A stretch of DNA of 54,194 nt from Croceicoccus bisphenolivorans (GTDB lineage Bacteria > Pseudomonadota > Alphaproteobacteria > Sphingomonadales > Sphingomonadaceae), in NCBI RefSeq assembly GCF_001634625.1, contig NZ_LRSE01000018.1:1-54194 (forward strand), given 5' to 3'. The position numbers were made by a program, and so were the translations under genes. The first letter of the stretch is position 1, and every line of letters begins with the position of its first letter. The notes beneath the pieces were generated by a model. That model was not told where the DNA came from. It saw nothing but the letters and a program-made list of their open reading frames with translations, and searched no databases. Shown here piece by piece: positions 1 to 9,100 of the stretch.

Positions 1-1620
1 GCGCAAGGTGGGACCGCGACAGCGCTTACGGTCAATCCTAATCCCACCGATGTTAAGTTCATCGGCGCGCTCGATCCGCGCCTCGATACCGGCCTTGCTC
101 CCGGCTTCGTACCCGGTATCGGTCCGGTGCCCAATGCGTGTTTCGGTGCCGGGGTTCCCGATAATCCCGACGGCACCTCGCTGCTGGTATGTCCTCCCTA
201 CGAGAAGCCGTTCTACGAAAACTATCAGTGGAGTGTGAACGCGCAGCTCGACGTCGACCTTGGCTTCGCAACACTTACCGTGTTGCCTGCCTATCGCTTC
301 GAAGACCTGGATTACCTTGAATACGGGCCGGGCTATGCTGATAAGCAGCACCCCAAGTCAAAGCAGAAGTCGATCGAGGCACGGCTGTCCGATCGCTCGG
401 CCAACCTGAAGTGGGTGTTGGGGGCATATTACTTCAAGGTCGATCAGACCCTGCCCACCCAAATTCGCAATGAGACGAATTTTCAGAATGGGGTCGTCGA
501 CCTTGCCGCTGAGGTCGAATCCTATGCGTTCTTTGGTGAGACCACGTATAGCCTGACCGATAACCTGCGGATCATTGGCGGCTTGCGCTATACCCATGAG
601 CAGTCCGGAACTTCCGGCGATCTGAATTCGGTGATCGGCCCGCCGGGCGTGATCAACCCGATCACGATGCTGGAGAACGTCCAGACGGAAGCCTACAATC
701 CTTTCCATCCGATATTGAACCCGACTGGCGAGCTATTGGACTATCCGATCGCGAACGAGACCAGCAGCAGCGCCGTCACCTGGAAGGCGGGGTTGGAATT
801 CGATGTCACGCGGTCATCTCTTCTGTTCGGCACGGTCAGCCGCGGCTTCAAGGGTGGTGGCACTTACGTCGATCGTCCCGGCGTGGACTCATCGTTCAAA
901 CCGGAGTTTCTGACCGCACTCGAAATCGGATCGCGTAACCGCTTTCTTGACAACCGGCTGCAGATCAACGTCGAAGCATTCTACTGGAAGCTGAGCGATC
1001 AGCAGATACCCTATGTCGGGTTCAATGACTTCGGCAACGTTACGTTCAAGACTGCCAATGCCGGCAAAGCCAACATGTATGGTGCCGATCTCGACATGGT
1101 GTTCAGGCTGACGTCGAACGATACGCTTCGTGGCAGTGTCGAATATCTTCATTCGGAGTATGATACCTTTGTCCGGGCGGTGCCGTCCTTCTCCGTGCTG
1201 CCGGGCACGGGTTGCGTCGCGACGGATAATGGCGAAATCCTGGGGACACCATCCTCGCTGCTTGATTGCTCTGGCCAGCAGCTGCTGCGCGCTCCCAAAT
1301 GGTCGGGCAGTGCCGGTTACGAACATCGTTTCGATCTTGCGTCCGGCGCTTTCGTGGCAGCCAATTTTGATATGACGTTTGCCAGCAAGCGCTACGTTTC
1401 GCCTTCGTATACGGCCAATGTCCTGCAGCCTGCGAACACTGTGCTGAATGCGGCGCTCACTTATGAAAGTGCAAACGGCGCGATCGTGGTTTCCGGCTGG
1501 ATTCGCAATATCGCCAACGAACGTATCCTTGCGGGCGGAGAGCAATTTGTGCCCGGCTATGCGCGCCTGAACGTACAACCGCCGCGCACTTACGGTGGCA
1601 GCGTCCGCTTCAACTTCTGA
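1..1620 (+). CDS. TonB-dependent receptor, 3' part (5' end outside window)
   Basis: The reading frame is open from base 1, so the gene enters from the left and its signal peptide, TonB box and most of its plug are missing. What remains is about 539 residues of outer-membrane barrel: alternating hydrophobic strands, receptor-type segments such as GGLRYTHEQ and SRGFKGGG, and a C-terminus in VRFNF with the terminal Phe used for barrel insertion. The family imports iron chelates or other scarce nutrients using TonB energy. The substrate cannot be read from this part. A strong terminator follows 22 nt after the stop, so this gene ends its transcript. Confidence 0.9.
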   Translation, partial: AQGGTATALTVNPNPTDVKFIGALDPRLDTGLAPGFVPGIGPVPNACFGAGVPDNPDGTSLLVCPPYEKPFYENYQWSVNAQLDVDLGFATLTVLPAYRFEDLDYLEYGPGYADKQHPKSKQKSIEARLSDRSANLKWVLGAYYFKVDQTLPTQIRNETNFQNGVVDLAAEVESYAFFGETTYSLTDNLRIIGGLRYTHEQSGTSGDLNSVIGPPGVINPITMLENVQTEAYNPFHPILNPTGELLDYPIANETSSSAVTWKAGLEFDVTRSSLLFGTVSRGFKGGGTYVDRPGVDSSFKPEFLTALEIGSRNRFLDNRLQINVEAFYWKLSDQQIPYVGFNDFGNVTFKTANAGKANMYGADLDMVFRLTSNDTLRGSVEYLHSEYDTFVRAVPSFSVLPGTGCVATDNGEILGTPSSLLDCSGQQLLRAPKWSGSAGYEHRFDLASGAFVAANFDMTFASKRYVSPSYTANVLQPANTVLNAALTYESANGAIVVSGWIRNIANERILAGGEQFVPGYARLNVQPPRTYGGSVRFNF

Positions 1621-1642
1621 ATGGGGGTTTTCGGAAGAGGAA

Positions 1643-1674
1643 GGCCGTTGCGGATTACCGCAGCGGTCCTTTTT
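1643..1674 (+). terminator. Rho-independent terminator of the first receptor gene
   Basis: An 11-bp GC-rich stem (left arm 1643-1653, loop ATTA, right arm 1658-1669, two G-U wobbles) is followed at once by five T residues at 1670-1674. It lies 22 nt after the receptor stop and before the TetR gene, so the two are probably transcribed separately. Confidence 0.85.
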
Positions 1675-1886
1675 CGCTGAAAGTCGTCAAATTGGCCGAA
1701 ACGGGAATGTTGGGATCAGCGCAACATGGCCCGTGCTACATGGCACGGAACAGCCAGAAGACAGATTTGACGAGCCATTCTGTTTACTGGCATGGGACTT
1801 TTCGGTGATGGTCCCCATAATCGTACTGCGCTCATACCGGGCAAGGCGTTGTAAATACACTCTGATGCGGGATCTGGAGATTGAAA

Positions 1887-2561
1887 TTGGCCAGTGAGTC
1901 GATATTGGATCAGGGCGACGACGTAGAAATTGTGAACGTTCGTCGAAGGCAGGCGCGGTCGCTTGCGACCCGGCGCAAGATTTTGGATGCGGCGCTGGAA
2001 GAATTCAGCGCATCCGGGTTCGACGGTTCTACCACGCGATCGATCGCGACACGCGCGGGAGTGCGCCATGGGCTGGTGATCTACCATTTCGAGACCAAAC
2101 AGGGGGTCTGGGATGCGGTGATGGAGCAGGCGTTCTCCGATTGGCACGACGATGTTTCTTCCAGGACGAAAGAACTGCGCCACTGCGATCCTGTCACCAC
2201 CCTGCGCGAGATCTACCGCCACTTTACCCTGATGACGGCGGCCAAGCCCGCGCTGTTATGGCTGTCTCTTCATGAAAGTGGGATGGAATCCGATCGTTTT
2301 GCCGAGCTGCATGAAAAATACGGGGCAGAAGACGTTGCCGACACCATGCACCTTATCCGCGAAGCCCAACGCCAGGGGCGTTATGTTAAGGGTGATCCGG
2401 CCCACCTTCACTTCCTGTATATGGGCGCCTCGACCAGGATTTTCCTGGAGCAGAAGCAAGTTGAGAAATTCACCGGACAGTCAGTGTTTGATGCGGAATT
2501 TCTCGAACGTCATATCGAAATGTGCGCAAGTCTGTTCTTCCGGGACCCACCGGCTGAATAG
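1887..2561 (+). CDS. TetR/AcrR family transcriptional regulator
   Basis: A 224-residue protein. The N-terminal DNA-binding domain is typical of TetR: ATRRKILDAALEEFSASG, then TTRSIATRAGVRHGLVIYHF, which is the helix-turn-helix and the conserved Y-F turn. The rest is a helical ligand and dimer domain. Two in-frame TTG codons compete. GGAGA at 1876-1880 touches the one at 1881 but sits 6 nt before the one at 1887, so 1887 is preferred. The family usually represses a neighbour in response to a small molecule. The receptor upstream is separated by a terminator, so the target is not evident. The ligand is unknown. Confidence 0.88.
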   Translation: MASESILDQGDDVEIVNVRRRQARSLATRRKILDAALEEFSASGFDGSTTRSIATRAGVRHGLVIYHFETKQGVWDAVMEQAFSDWHDDVSSRTKELRHCDPVTTLREIYRHFTLMTAAKPALLWLSLHESGMESDRFAELHEKYGAEDVADTMHLIREAQRQGRYVKGDPAHLHFLYMGASTRIFLEQKQVEKFTGQSVFDAEFLERHIEMCASLFFRDPPAE

Positions 2562-2795
2562 TCGCAAGTGTGCAATCGACAGCTGCCGATAAAGGTGGAT
2601 TACAGGACGAGTTGGCGGCCTTATCCCGATCCAGGTTTTGTCAGGCGTTACGACCTAGCGGGGTAACGAATGTTCCGATCGCATGATCTGATTGAGGCTT
2701 GGGTTTAGCCCGGCCAATACCACTTTAATGGACGTATGGTGTACATTTGAGTGCGGCGGCGCTCACCATCAGTACGTCTTAACAAAGACAGATAC

Positions 2796-2809
2796 ATATC
2801 GAACGATAT
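2796..2809. promoter_or_regulatory. Inverted repeat ATATC-GAAC-GATAT (regulon motif, site A)
   Basis: Perfect 5-4-5 inverted repeat in the 300-bp AT-rich gap between the TetR and GGDEF-EAL genes. It is followed by ATTT, an extension also present at sites A2, B and (partly) C. An AT-rich -10-like hexamer (2828-2833) starts 18 nt after it. The same perfect repeat recurs at 19215, 42503 and 44584. Binding by the NarL-type regulator at 43765-44388 is inference. Confidence 0.6.
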
Positions 2810-2829
2810 ATTTATGCTTGATATGAAAT

Positions 2830-2843
2830 ATATCGTACGTTAG
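2830..2843. promoter_or_regulatory. Variant regulon motif ATATC-GTAC-GTTAG (site A2)
   Basis: One arm is perfect and the other degenerate. Read on the minus strand it is CTAAC-GTAC-GATAT-ATTT, nearly the same as site B2 at 42727 (ATAAC-GTAC-GATAT). Its centre is 34 nt from that of site A, so the two may be a paired operator. It overlaps the candidate -10 of the GGDEF-EAL gene. Confidence 0.5.
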
Positions 2844-2861
2844 TTCTTGTGGCGATCGAGC

Positions 2862-3950
2862 ATGACTCGATGCGTTGCGGGGGCAGTGGAAATGGAAGTG
2901 TGCAATGTGGGTTCCGGTTCTTCGGCCACCGCGATTCCTCCGCTCGGGCTTGAAGCTTCGCTCTTCCAGTTCCGGTTTACCATCGAGAATTTGCAGGCGA
3001 CCGAGCGCGCATTCGGCAGGCAAGCGGCCGTTGCTGCAATTCGCAGTACGATAGAGCGCCTGCGTTCTGTTTTCGGAAACGATGCGCAAGTGCATCGATC
3101 GCAAACCGACGAGCTTTTGGTTATTACCGATGGCGCGTTTCCGGCCGCCCCGGCGCCAGGACGCCGGTTGGAATTTGCCCAAGCGGTGGCGTCGACCGTT
3201 CTCCGGATGCCTATCGAATGCGGGAAGCTGCTTCTGAGGCCGCAGGTCGCGGGCAGAGTGCTGGCTGACGAACCTTCCGAAATCTTGCCGCATGTACACG
3301 ATTGTGTTGGGCAGGATAGACACGGCAACACGGCAATCATGTGGGAGCCGGTGCGGAGCGCCAGCGTCGATGGTGCATGCCTGTTTTATGATTACGTCCT
3401 TGCCGAACCGGGCGGCGTTTCCGGTGAAGCAGCAGTTCATGCGGTGGGCGACATCGTCAGCGAACTTGCCGATAGTGAAGACGTGGCCCTTTGTCTGCGG
3501 CTGTCGGACGATGCTTTCCGGGAAAATCGCTGGTCATCGGAGATCGTACCGATGGTCGAGGACTATTCGCTGGCCAGCCGCATCATTTTTGACATCGGAG
3601 ATGCGCCGGAAGTTGCGAACAAGCCGGCCCTTCGCTTGCTTCGCGGACTGGGGTGTCGGGTTGCTCTAAGCGGTTTCGGCGTGGGGCGGTCCAGCTTCGG
3701 TGACCTGCTCGCCACCCGTCCAGATATCGTCAAGGTCGACGGCACCTTGCTTCGCATCGCTCGCGACAGCGCGAGAAACGAGAATTCCGTCAGGCGGCTC
3801 TTTGAACTGGCCGGCGCGCTGGCGCCCGAAGTGGTGGCTACAGGTGTGGACACGTTTGCCCAGAGTCGGATGGCTGTGGAGATGGGCGTTGAGTGGCAAC
3901 AGGGTCAGTTCATGGGGCGCCCGTCGGCCATCAGGCCATGGGTGCTGTAA
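2862..3950 (+). CDS. Degenerate GGDEF-EAL tandem-domain protein
   Basis: About 362 residues. The first half has a diguanylate-cyclase-like pattern (an F-x-I-x-N start, then QTDEL where GGDEF would be). The second half follows the EAL fold: DIGD replaces the E-I-T-E element, SGFGVGRSSFGDLL replaces DDFG-G-SSL, then PDIVKVDG, VVATGVDT and QQGQFMGRPS. The catalytic GGDEF and EAL signatures and the metal-binding Asp pair are absent, so c-di-GMP synthesis or hydrolysis is unlikely; a binding or scaffold role is inferred. Starts at TTG 2847, ATG 2862 and ATG 2892 are in frame. 2862 is taken because a transcript from the motif-linked promoter would begin near 2841. The stop TAA overlaps a downstream ATG (TAATG). 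Confidence 0.75.
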   Translation: MTRCVAGAVEMEVCNVGSGSSATAIPPLGLEASLFQFRFTIENLQATERAFGRQAAVAAIRSTIERLRSVFGNDAQVHRSQTDELLVITDGAFPAAPAPGRRLEFAQAVASTVLRMPIECGKLLLRPQVAGRVLADEPSEILPHVHDCVGQDRHGNTAIMWEPVRSASVDGACLFYDYVLAEPGGVSGEAAVHAVGDIVSELADSEDVALCLRLSDDAFRENRWSSEIVPMVEDYSLASRIIFDIGDAPEVANKPALRLLRGLGCRVALSGFGVGRSSFGDLLATRPDIVKVDGTLLRIARDSARNENSVRRLFELAGALAPEVVATGVDTFAQSRMAVEMGVEWQQGQFMGRPSAIRPWVL

Positions 3951-4447
3951 TGGGCGAACTCGTCAGCTTCGCAGACGCAGCGAATGCCTTGGTGGCAAAG
4001 CGCGCCTCTACCCACGACGCCTGTGCGAATGGCCACGCGCATCTTCAGATCAGAGGTAATCCGATATGCTCGCTCTCGCGATCACTTTCGTCGCTGGCGC
4101 GGTTTTTGGTGTCGCTGGAATCGGATTGTTGGCAGTCCTTGATTCTTCGGTTCCGCACTGCACATGCGATGACCCAAACTGTGGGGGGGGCTGCCTTAGG
4201 CAATAGCCTGTCCGCCTTTTCGCCTGCTGTCGGTCGTGACGCTGCGCTCACGGGTCGCGCAAAGATCGACCGCGCGCGGTGTCTGGAGGTCTGCAATGCG
4301 CTGGGGCCACTTCCGCAACGCGACTTTCCCATGCTTGCCGATGTCGGTTCTTCTCATCGATCGCAGCTGAATTCCCTGGCGCCACTCCTGGTAATGACCG
4401 GTTTTTCAGGCGCGGCAATGACTCTCATCTGGGCGTGCTGGCCCTGA
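3950..4447 (+). CDS. Uncertain ORF, start-coupled to the GGDEF-EAL gene
   Basis: ATG at 3950 overlaps the preceding TAA, which suggests translational coupling. The first 35 or so codons are GC3-rich and plausible (MGELVSFADAANALVAKRAS). The middle (about 4060-4190) reads as low-quality protein, while another frame there encodes a clean membrane segment. After the 8-G run at 4183-4190 this frame again looks reasonable and ends in a hydrophobic stretch (LLVMTGFSGAAMTLIWACWP). I suspect this ORF is a composite of a short leader peptide and the tail of the small membrane gene at 4066, joined only because the reading shifts at the G run. Confidence 0.3.
   Translation: MGELVSFADAANALVAKRASTHDACANGHAHLQIRGNPICSLSRSLSSLARFLVSLESDCWQSLILRFRTAHAMTQTVGGAALGNSLSAFSPAVGRDAALTGRAKIDRARCLEVCNALGPLPQRDFPMLADVGSSHRSQLNSLAPLLVMTGFSGAAMTLIWACWP
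4066..4206 (+). CDS. Small Cys-rich single-pass membrane protein (46 aa), frame crosses a poly-G run
   Basis: ATG 4066 has a good ribosome site (AGAGG at 4052-4056, about 9 nt before the start). The product has one hydrophobic helix (ALAITFVAGAVFGVAGIGLL) and a tail HCTCDDPNCGGGC with four Cys and one His. The Gly codons of the tail lie in eight consecutive G (4183-4190). With seven G the frame would continue to 4447 and give a protein of about 126 residues with a second hydrophobic segment at its end. No family is recognised. It lies between the GGDEF-EAL gene and the autotransporter, in the same direction. Confidence 0.5.
   Translation: MLALAITFVAGAVFGVAGIGLLAVLDSSVPHCTCDDPNCGGGCLRQ
4183..4190 (+). 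repeat. Homopolymer run of 8 G inside a small gene
   Basis: Eight consecutive G residues inside the 46-residue membrane ORF. Loss of one G joins the ORF to the downstream open frame (to 4447); gain of one gives a stop a few codons later. This could be a slipped-strand contingency tract or a sequencing indel. Confidence 0.7.
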
Positions 4448-4506
4448 CTTCAACTCGCCGCCAAGCGCGTTGCTTGTCCTTTCGGCGGTATCAATTCTGA
4501 TACTTG

Positions 4507-5967
4507 ATGGAAAAAATGAAAAAGAATCTGGAATTGTCCTGTGCCACCGGAGCGATCGCTCTTGCCATGCTGTCAGTCGCTCCTGCGATGGCTGCGCCGG
4601 GCGATCCGATCGTCGAGATCGAGATGGAGATTGATCAGGACGTGTCGGCCTGGACCGTCGACAGGGCAGATGTTGCCACGTTCACCAACGAAAGCTGGGA
4701 GGGGCGCGATGGCACCGTTCACATTACGATTTCGCCACCCGCCAACCCTTCGTCCTTCTCCAACTGGCAAGGGTACAGCCAGACACTCGACACACCTGCC
4801 GGTTCAGCCAGCATCAAGGGCGATCTTTGGATAGGTTCCGAATGGGCCGAAGGGACCGACACCGACTACGTTCGAACCGGAATATGGGGGTCGGTTCAGC
4901 CCGAGGGGACCGAAAGCTATGTCGATGCTCAGGCTATTTTCCCCATCATCAGCTTCACCAACGAAGACGGCGAAGCACGCCTGCAGGTTTGGGATACGAC
5001 CGCGAATCCTTCCGGTGGGTGGGTGAATCTCGACGCATCGGAAAGTGCCCTCAGTCTGGATGAGTGGAACACTTTCGAGATGCGCGTACTGCCCGAAAGC
5101 GACCGGATCGATTACGTCGTGAACGACGTTGTCATCTACAGCTGGGATATGCCGCGCGGCGCCGAAGACAACATTTCAGACGAGCTATATGCGGTATACC
5201 TGAACGGACGGAATAATGGCGTAACCAGCTTCGACACCTACTGGTCGCAGCTCGCTCAGGCGCAGCTTGTGCTGGACGGCGAATCCATCACTGGGGCGCC
5301 GGACGGTCTCAACGTCATCGCCAATGCGCAGGGTTCGGTTGCCATCGATGCCGGCGTTACGGTGGGCGGAACCGTGCGTTCCGGAGCGGGTAGCAATGTC
5401 ACGATTGCTTTCGGCGAAGACGCCGGAGTGGTTTCGACCGGCGAAGCGGGCGTTGTTTCCAATGAAGGCGGTGTGATCACCCTCGACGGTGGATCGGTTG
5501 AAACATCGGGGGCCGAAGCTCCCGGTCTCCTCGCGGTCAACCAAGGTAGCGAGATTCACACTCTGGGCACCAACGTGAGCACTGACGGTTCAGCCGGAGT
5601 GGTGGCTGCAAATGGTGGCCTCGTCAGCCTGGATGGCGGCATCGTCGAAACATCCGGCGCGTCTTCTCCCGGTTTGCTCGCGATCGGTGCGGACAGTGCG
5701 GTGATTGCCAGCGGAACGGAAGTAGCTGCCAGTGGCTCCACAGGCGCGTTGGCGATGACCGGCGGCACGATCACCCTTGACGGCGGGGTGGTTACTTCCA
5801 CCCAGTTCGCGCTGGTGGCCAATCATGCTACGATCGAAGCGACCGATGTGGCAGTGTCGGGCAACTGGGCGCGCTTGCCGTCTCCGGTGGCACGATCAGT
5901 CTGCAGGGTGGCAGCGTTTCGACGACGCAGCATGGCGTTATGGCCGACGGCGGTATCATCGACCTGA
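4507..5967 (+). CDS. Autotransporter adhesin, N-terminal part (frame ends at a frameshift)
   Basis: ATG 4507 (TTG 4504 and ATG 4516 are alternatives) opens with MEKMKKN, a hydrophobic signal core (GAIALAMLSVAPAMA) and a likely cut after AMA. Residues about 30-250 resemble a concanavalin-like/LamG beta-sandwich, a family-level guess. From about residue 260 come beta-helix repeats of the type GGxITLDGGxVxTSG spaced about 45-50 residues. After about 5864 this frame gives non-repeat, Arg-rich sequence to 5967, whereas the overlapping frame continues the repeat exactly. It is therefore the 5' portion of the gene completed by 5940-9320. If the shift is real, this product lacks the barrel and cannot be displayed on the surface. 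Confidence 0.8.
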   Translation: MEKMKKNLELSCATGAIALAMLSVAPAMAAPGDPIVEIEMEIDQDVSAWTVDRADVATFTNESWEGRDGTVHITISPPANPSSFSNWQGYSQTLDTPAGSASIKGDLWIGSEWAEGTDTDYVRTGIWGSVQPEGTESYVDAQAIFPIISFTNEDGEARLQVWDTTANPSGGWVNLDASESALSLDEWNTFEMRVLPESDRIDYVVNDVVIYSWDMPRGAEDNISDELYAVYLNGRNNGVTSFDTYWSQLAQAQLVLDGESITGAPDGLNVIANAQGSVAIDAGVTVGGTVRSGAGSNVTIAFGEDAGVVSTGEAGVVSNEGGVITLDGGSVETSGAEAPGLLAVNQGSEIHTLGTNVSTDGSAGVVAANGGLVSLDGGIVETSGASSPGLLAIGADSAVIASGTEVAASGSTGALAMTGGTITLDGGVVTSTQFALVANHATIEATDVAVSGNWARLPSPVARSVCRVAAFRRRSMALWPTAVSST

Positions 5968-6140
5968 CCGATGTGGCGCTCTCCACCACGGTATCGAACA
6001 TGAACACGAGTGAGGTTGGCGGCGTCTCCGCGATGGACGGCGGCACGGCCAGCGTTTCGGGCGGGACCATCACCCTCGAAGGTGGACGTATGGCAGGTCT
6101 CTTCGCAATTTCTGGCGGCGAGATCGTGGCCGAGGATGTC
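5440..6140 (+). repeat. Degenerate beta-helix repeats of the autotransporter passenger
   Basis: Protein repeats of the form GG-x-I/V-x-L-x-GG-x-V-x-TSG recur: GGVITLDGGSVETSG, GGLVSLDGGIVETSG, GGTITLDGGVVTS, then in the shifted frame GGTISLQGGSVST and GGTITLEGG. The repeat continues across the frameshift with normal spacing, which is the main evidence that the two ORFs are one gene. Confidence 0.75.
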
Positions 6141-9100
6141 ACCATCACTGCCAGCGGCGACCGTGTACGCGGTGCTTATGCTCATGCCGACAACAACGGT
6201 GCTGGTGCGATCACCATCGCGGGCGGCACGATCGAAACGGATGGCTTTCTGTCGCACGGCCTCTTCGGCAAGCGTGAAAGTGGAACGACGGCCGATACCG
6301 TGGCGACGATCGAGGCGTCGGATCTCGTCATTTCGGTCGACGGACAGGTCGCCAACGGCGTTTATGCCGACGTTGGCAGCAACGTCACGATTTCCAACTC
6401 GACAGTGAACACTGCGGGGGAACGGGGGATCGGACTGCATGCCCAGGGTAACGACGATGGCCTTGTGGGCGAAGGCGTGCTGACGGCCATCGACGCATAT
6501 GTGACTACCGAGGGCGACGACGCTTTCGGCGGTTACGCCGAACTCGGTGGTGAGCTCGTGATCGAGGGTGGCAGTATCACGACCTCCGGGATCGAGGCGC
6601 ATGGATTGGTTGCCTATGGCGATGCGGATTACACGCCGCAGATCAGCGCGACCGGCGTTACGCTCACCACCACTGGCGAGGGGGCTCTCGGCCTTGCCAT
6701 CGCCGGCACTGGCAGCATTGCCTTTGCCGATGGAACGATCGACGCAGCCGACGCGGCAATCGGTGTTGATGGCGCTGCTGGCGGTGTCGCCCATTTTTCG
6801 GTCACCGGTTCGACGCTCGTTTCGGCCACCGGAACGGTGCTCGACGTATCGCGCGACAATGACGACGGCAGCGCGATCGTGACACTGGCCCTCGGCTCCG
6901 GCACCACGGCTACGGGCGATCTGCTGGATACCGGCAGCAAGACAACCGGATATACCGATGTCATGCTTGACGGTGCGACGTTAACCGGCGCGGTCGACGG
7001 GCTGGGCACGCTGACTCTTGCAGGTGGCGCGACATGGAACGCCACCGGCATCGGCACCTTGGACGAAATAGCGCTGGGCGCGGACGGAGGTGCGATCGGG
7101 GTTGCAGAGGGTGATGAGGTCGAAACCTACGCTATTCTGACCGGTGACGGCGCGTTGACCAAAGTCGGCACCGGGACTCTCGCCCTGTCTGGCGATGCCA
7201 GTGCTTATGAAGGCACCGCCACGATCGATGCAGGCAAGATCTTGCTGACCAATGTCTTTGCCGGTGACGTTGTGATCAACGCCAGCGGCACACTGGAACT
7301 GGCCGTCAATGCGGCTACGGCACAGAGTGCGGATCTGGCTGGATCGACCGAAAACAACGGGACGTTGATCTTCGCGCTACCGGGCGATTACGAATATTCC
7401 GGCGCGCTGTCGGGCGAAGGAGATCTTGTAAAGCAAGGCAGTGGCGTCCTGCTGCTTTCCGGCCAATACACTTACAAGGGCGCGACCATCGTTCAGGGCG
7501 GTACAGTCAAACTGGCCTCCCAACTGGATGAGGAAACCGACCTCGTCATCGACAGCGGGACATTCGATCTCAGCGGACAACAACAGATCGTTGCCAGTCT
7601 GAGCGGAACCAACGGGACCCTGCGGTTCGGCACCGATGGCGCACTTCTCGTCGAGCAGTTTAAGAACACGACCTTTGGCGGAAGCTTCACCGGGACGGGA
7701 GCGTTCACCAAGGATGGTTCGGGCGAACTGAACCTGACGGGAGACGGGACAGGGAGCGTGCTTTTCGTCATCGCGGATGGTGTGTTGCGTGCAAACGGCG
7801 ACTTCGGCGCTTCCGATGTCGTTGTTGGCACGGGCGGCCTGCTTGGCGGAAACGGAACGGTTGGCCACACCACCGTCGAAGGAATTGTCGGGCCCGGCAA
7901 CTCGATCGGAACGCTGCACGTCAACGGCGATATCGATTTCGAGGTCGGCTCTGTCTATGAAGTCGAGGTCGATGACGAAGGCAACAGCGACCTCATCAAG
8001 GCGACCGGGGCGGCCAACATCAACGGCGGCACCGTGTCGGTTCTGGCCGCTGCAGGCAACTATGCGCTTAGTGGCGATTACCTCATCCTGACCGCGGGGG
8101 GCGGGGTCAACGGCACCTTTGACGGAACCGATGTGGACCTGCCGTTCCTCGACTCCTACCTCAGCTACGGCGCGAACGATGTCATGCTGCAGCTGGTGCG
8201 TAACGACGATCCTTTCGTCAGCGCTGCCATTACCGACAACCAGGCCTCAGTTGCGGCCGGGTTGGAAACCGCCGATGCGACGGGCACGCTTTATCGCACC
8301 ATCGCTGGTCAGACCAGCGAAGCCAGCGCCCGCGCTGCGTTCGACGCGCTCTCGGGTGAGGTATGGGGAACGGCGGCAACCGTGCTGATCGACGATGTGC
8401 AGCAGAACAACGATCGTGTGCTGGGGCGTCTGCGTCAGGCAGACGACATCACCGTTGCTCTAGGCGGGTTCGATACGCAGGTGCAGGACTACGACAGCCG
8501 GACGGCGGTCTGGGGCCAGGCATTTGGATCGTGGGGCCGCAATACAGCCGACGGCAACGCGGCAACCGCGATTGATAACGAGTTCGGCTTCGTGACCGGT
8601 GTGGATGTCGGGCTGGGCGCGTGGCGGGTCGGCGCTGCGTTCACCTACGCCACGGGCGAGGTTCGCGTGAACGATCGCGACAGCGCTGTGGATACCGACA
8701 CAAAGGCGGTATCGGCCTATGCCGGCGGCGGTCTTGGGAATTTGCGTGCCCACTTCGGCGCCACCTACAGCTGGCACGATCTGGACGGTCGACGCAATAT
8801 AGAGTTGAGCGGGTTGTCGGAAGAGAACCTGGCCGAGTTCGACGGAAAGACCGGGTCGGTTTTCGGTGAGCTCAGTTATGTCGCGCAGACTGGTGGGCTG
8901 AAGCTTTCACCCTTTGTCGCAGGTAGCTACGCGCACTTGAAGACCGATGGCTTCAACGAAAGTGGTGCCGTCAGCGGCCTTAAGGTCGAGAGTGGCAAGC
9001 GGAACGTGGGCTTTTCACGGCTCGGCATGCGTGCGGCCGGAGACTGGAGGGTCGGCGAGGATGCAGTCATTTCTCCTACGGTCAGCGCAGCATGGCGCCA

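Noticed and set aside
5823-6794. 323-codon minus-strand frame inside the autotransporter
   Set aside because: The repetitive plus-strand coding gives long antisense frames; no start signal or family pattern.
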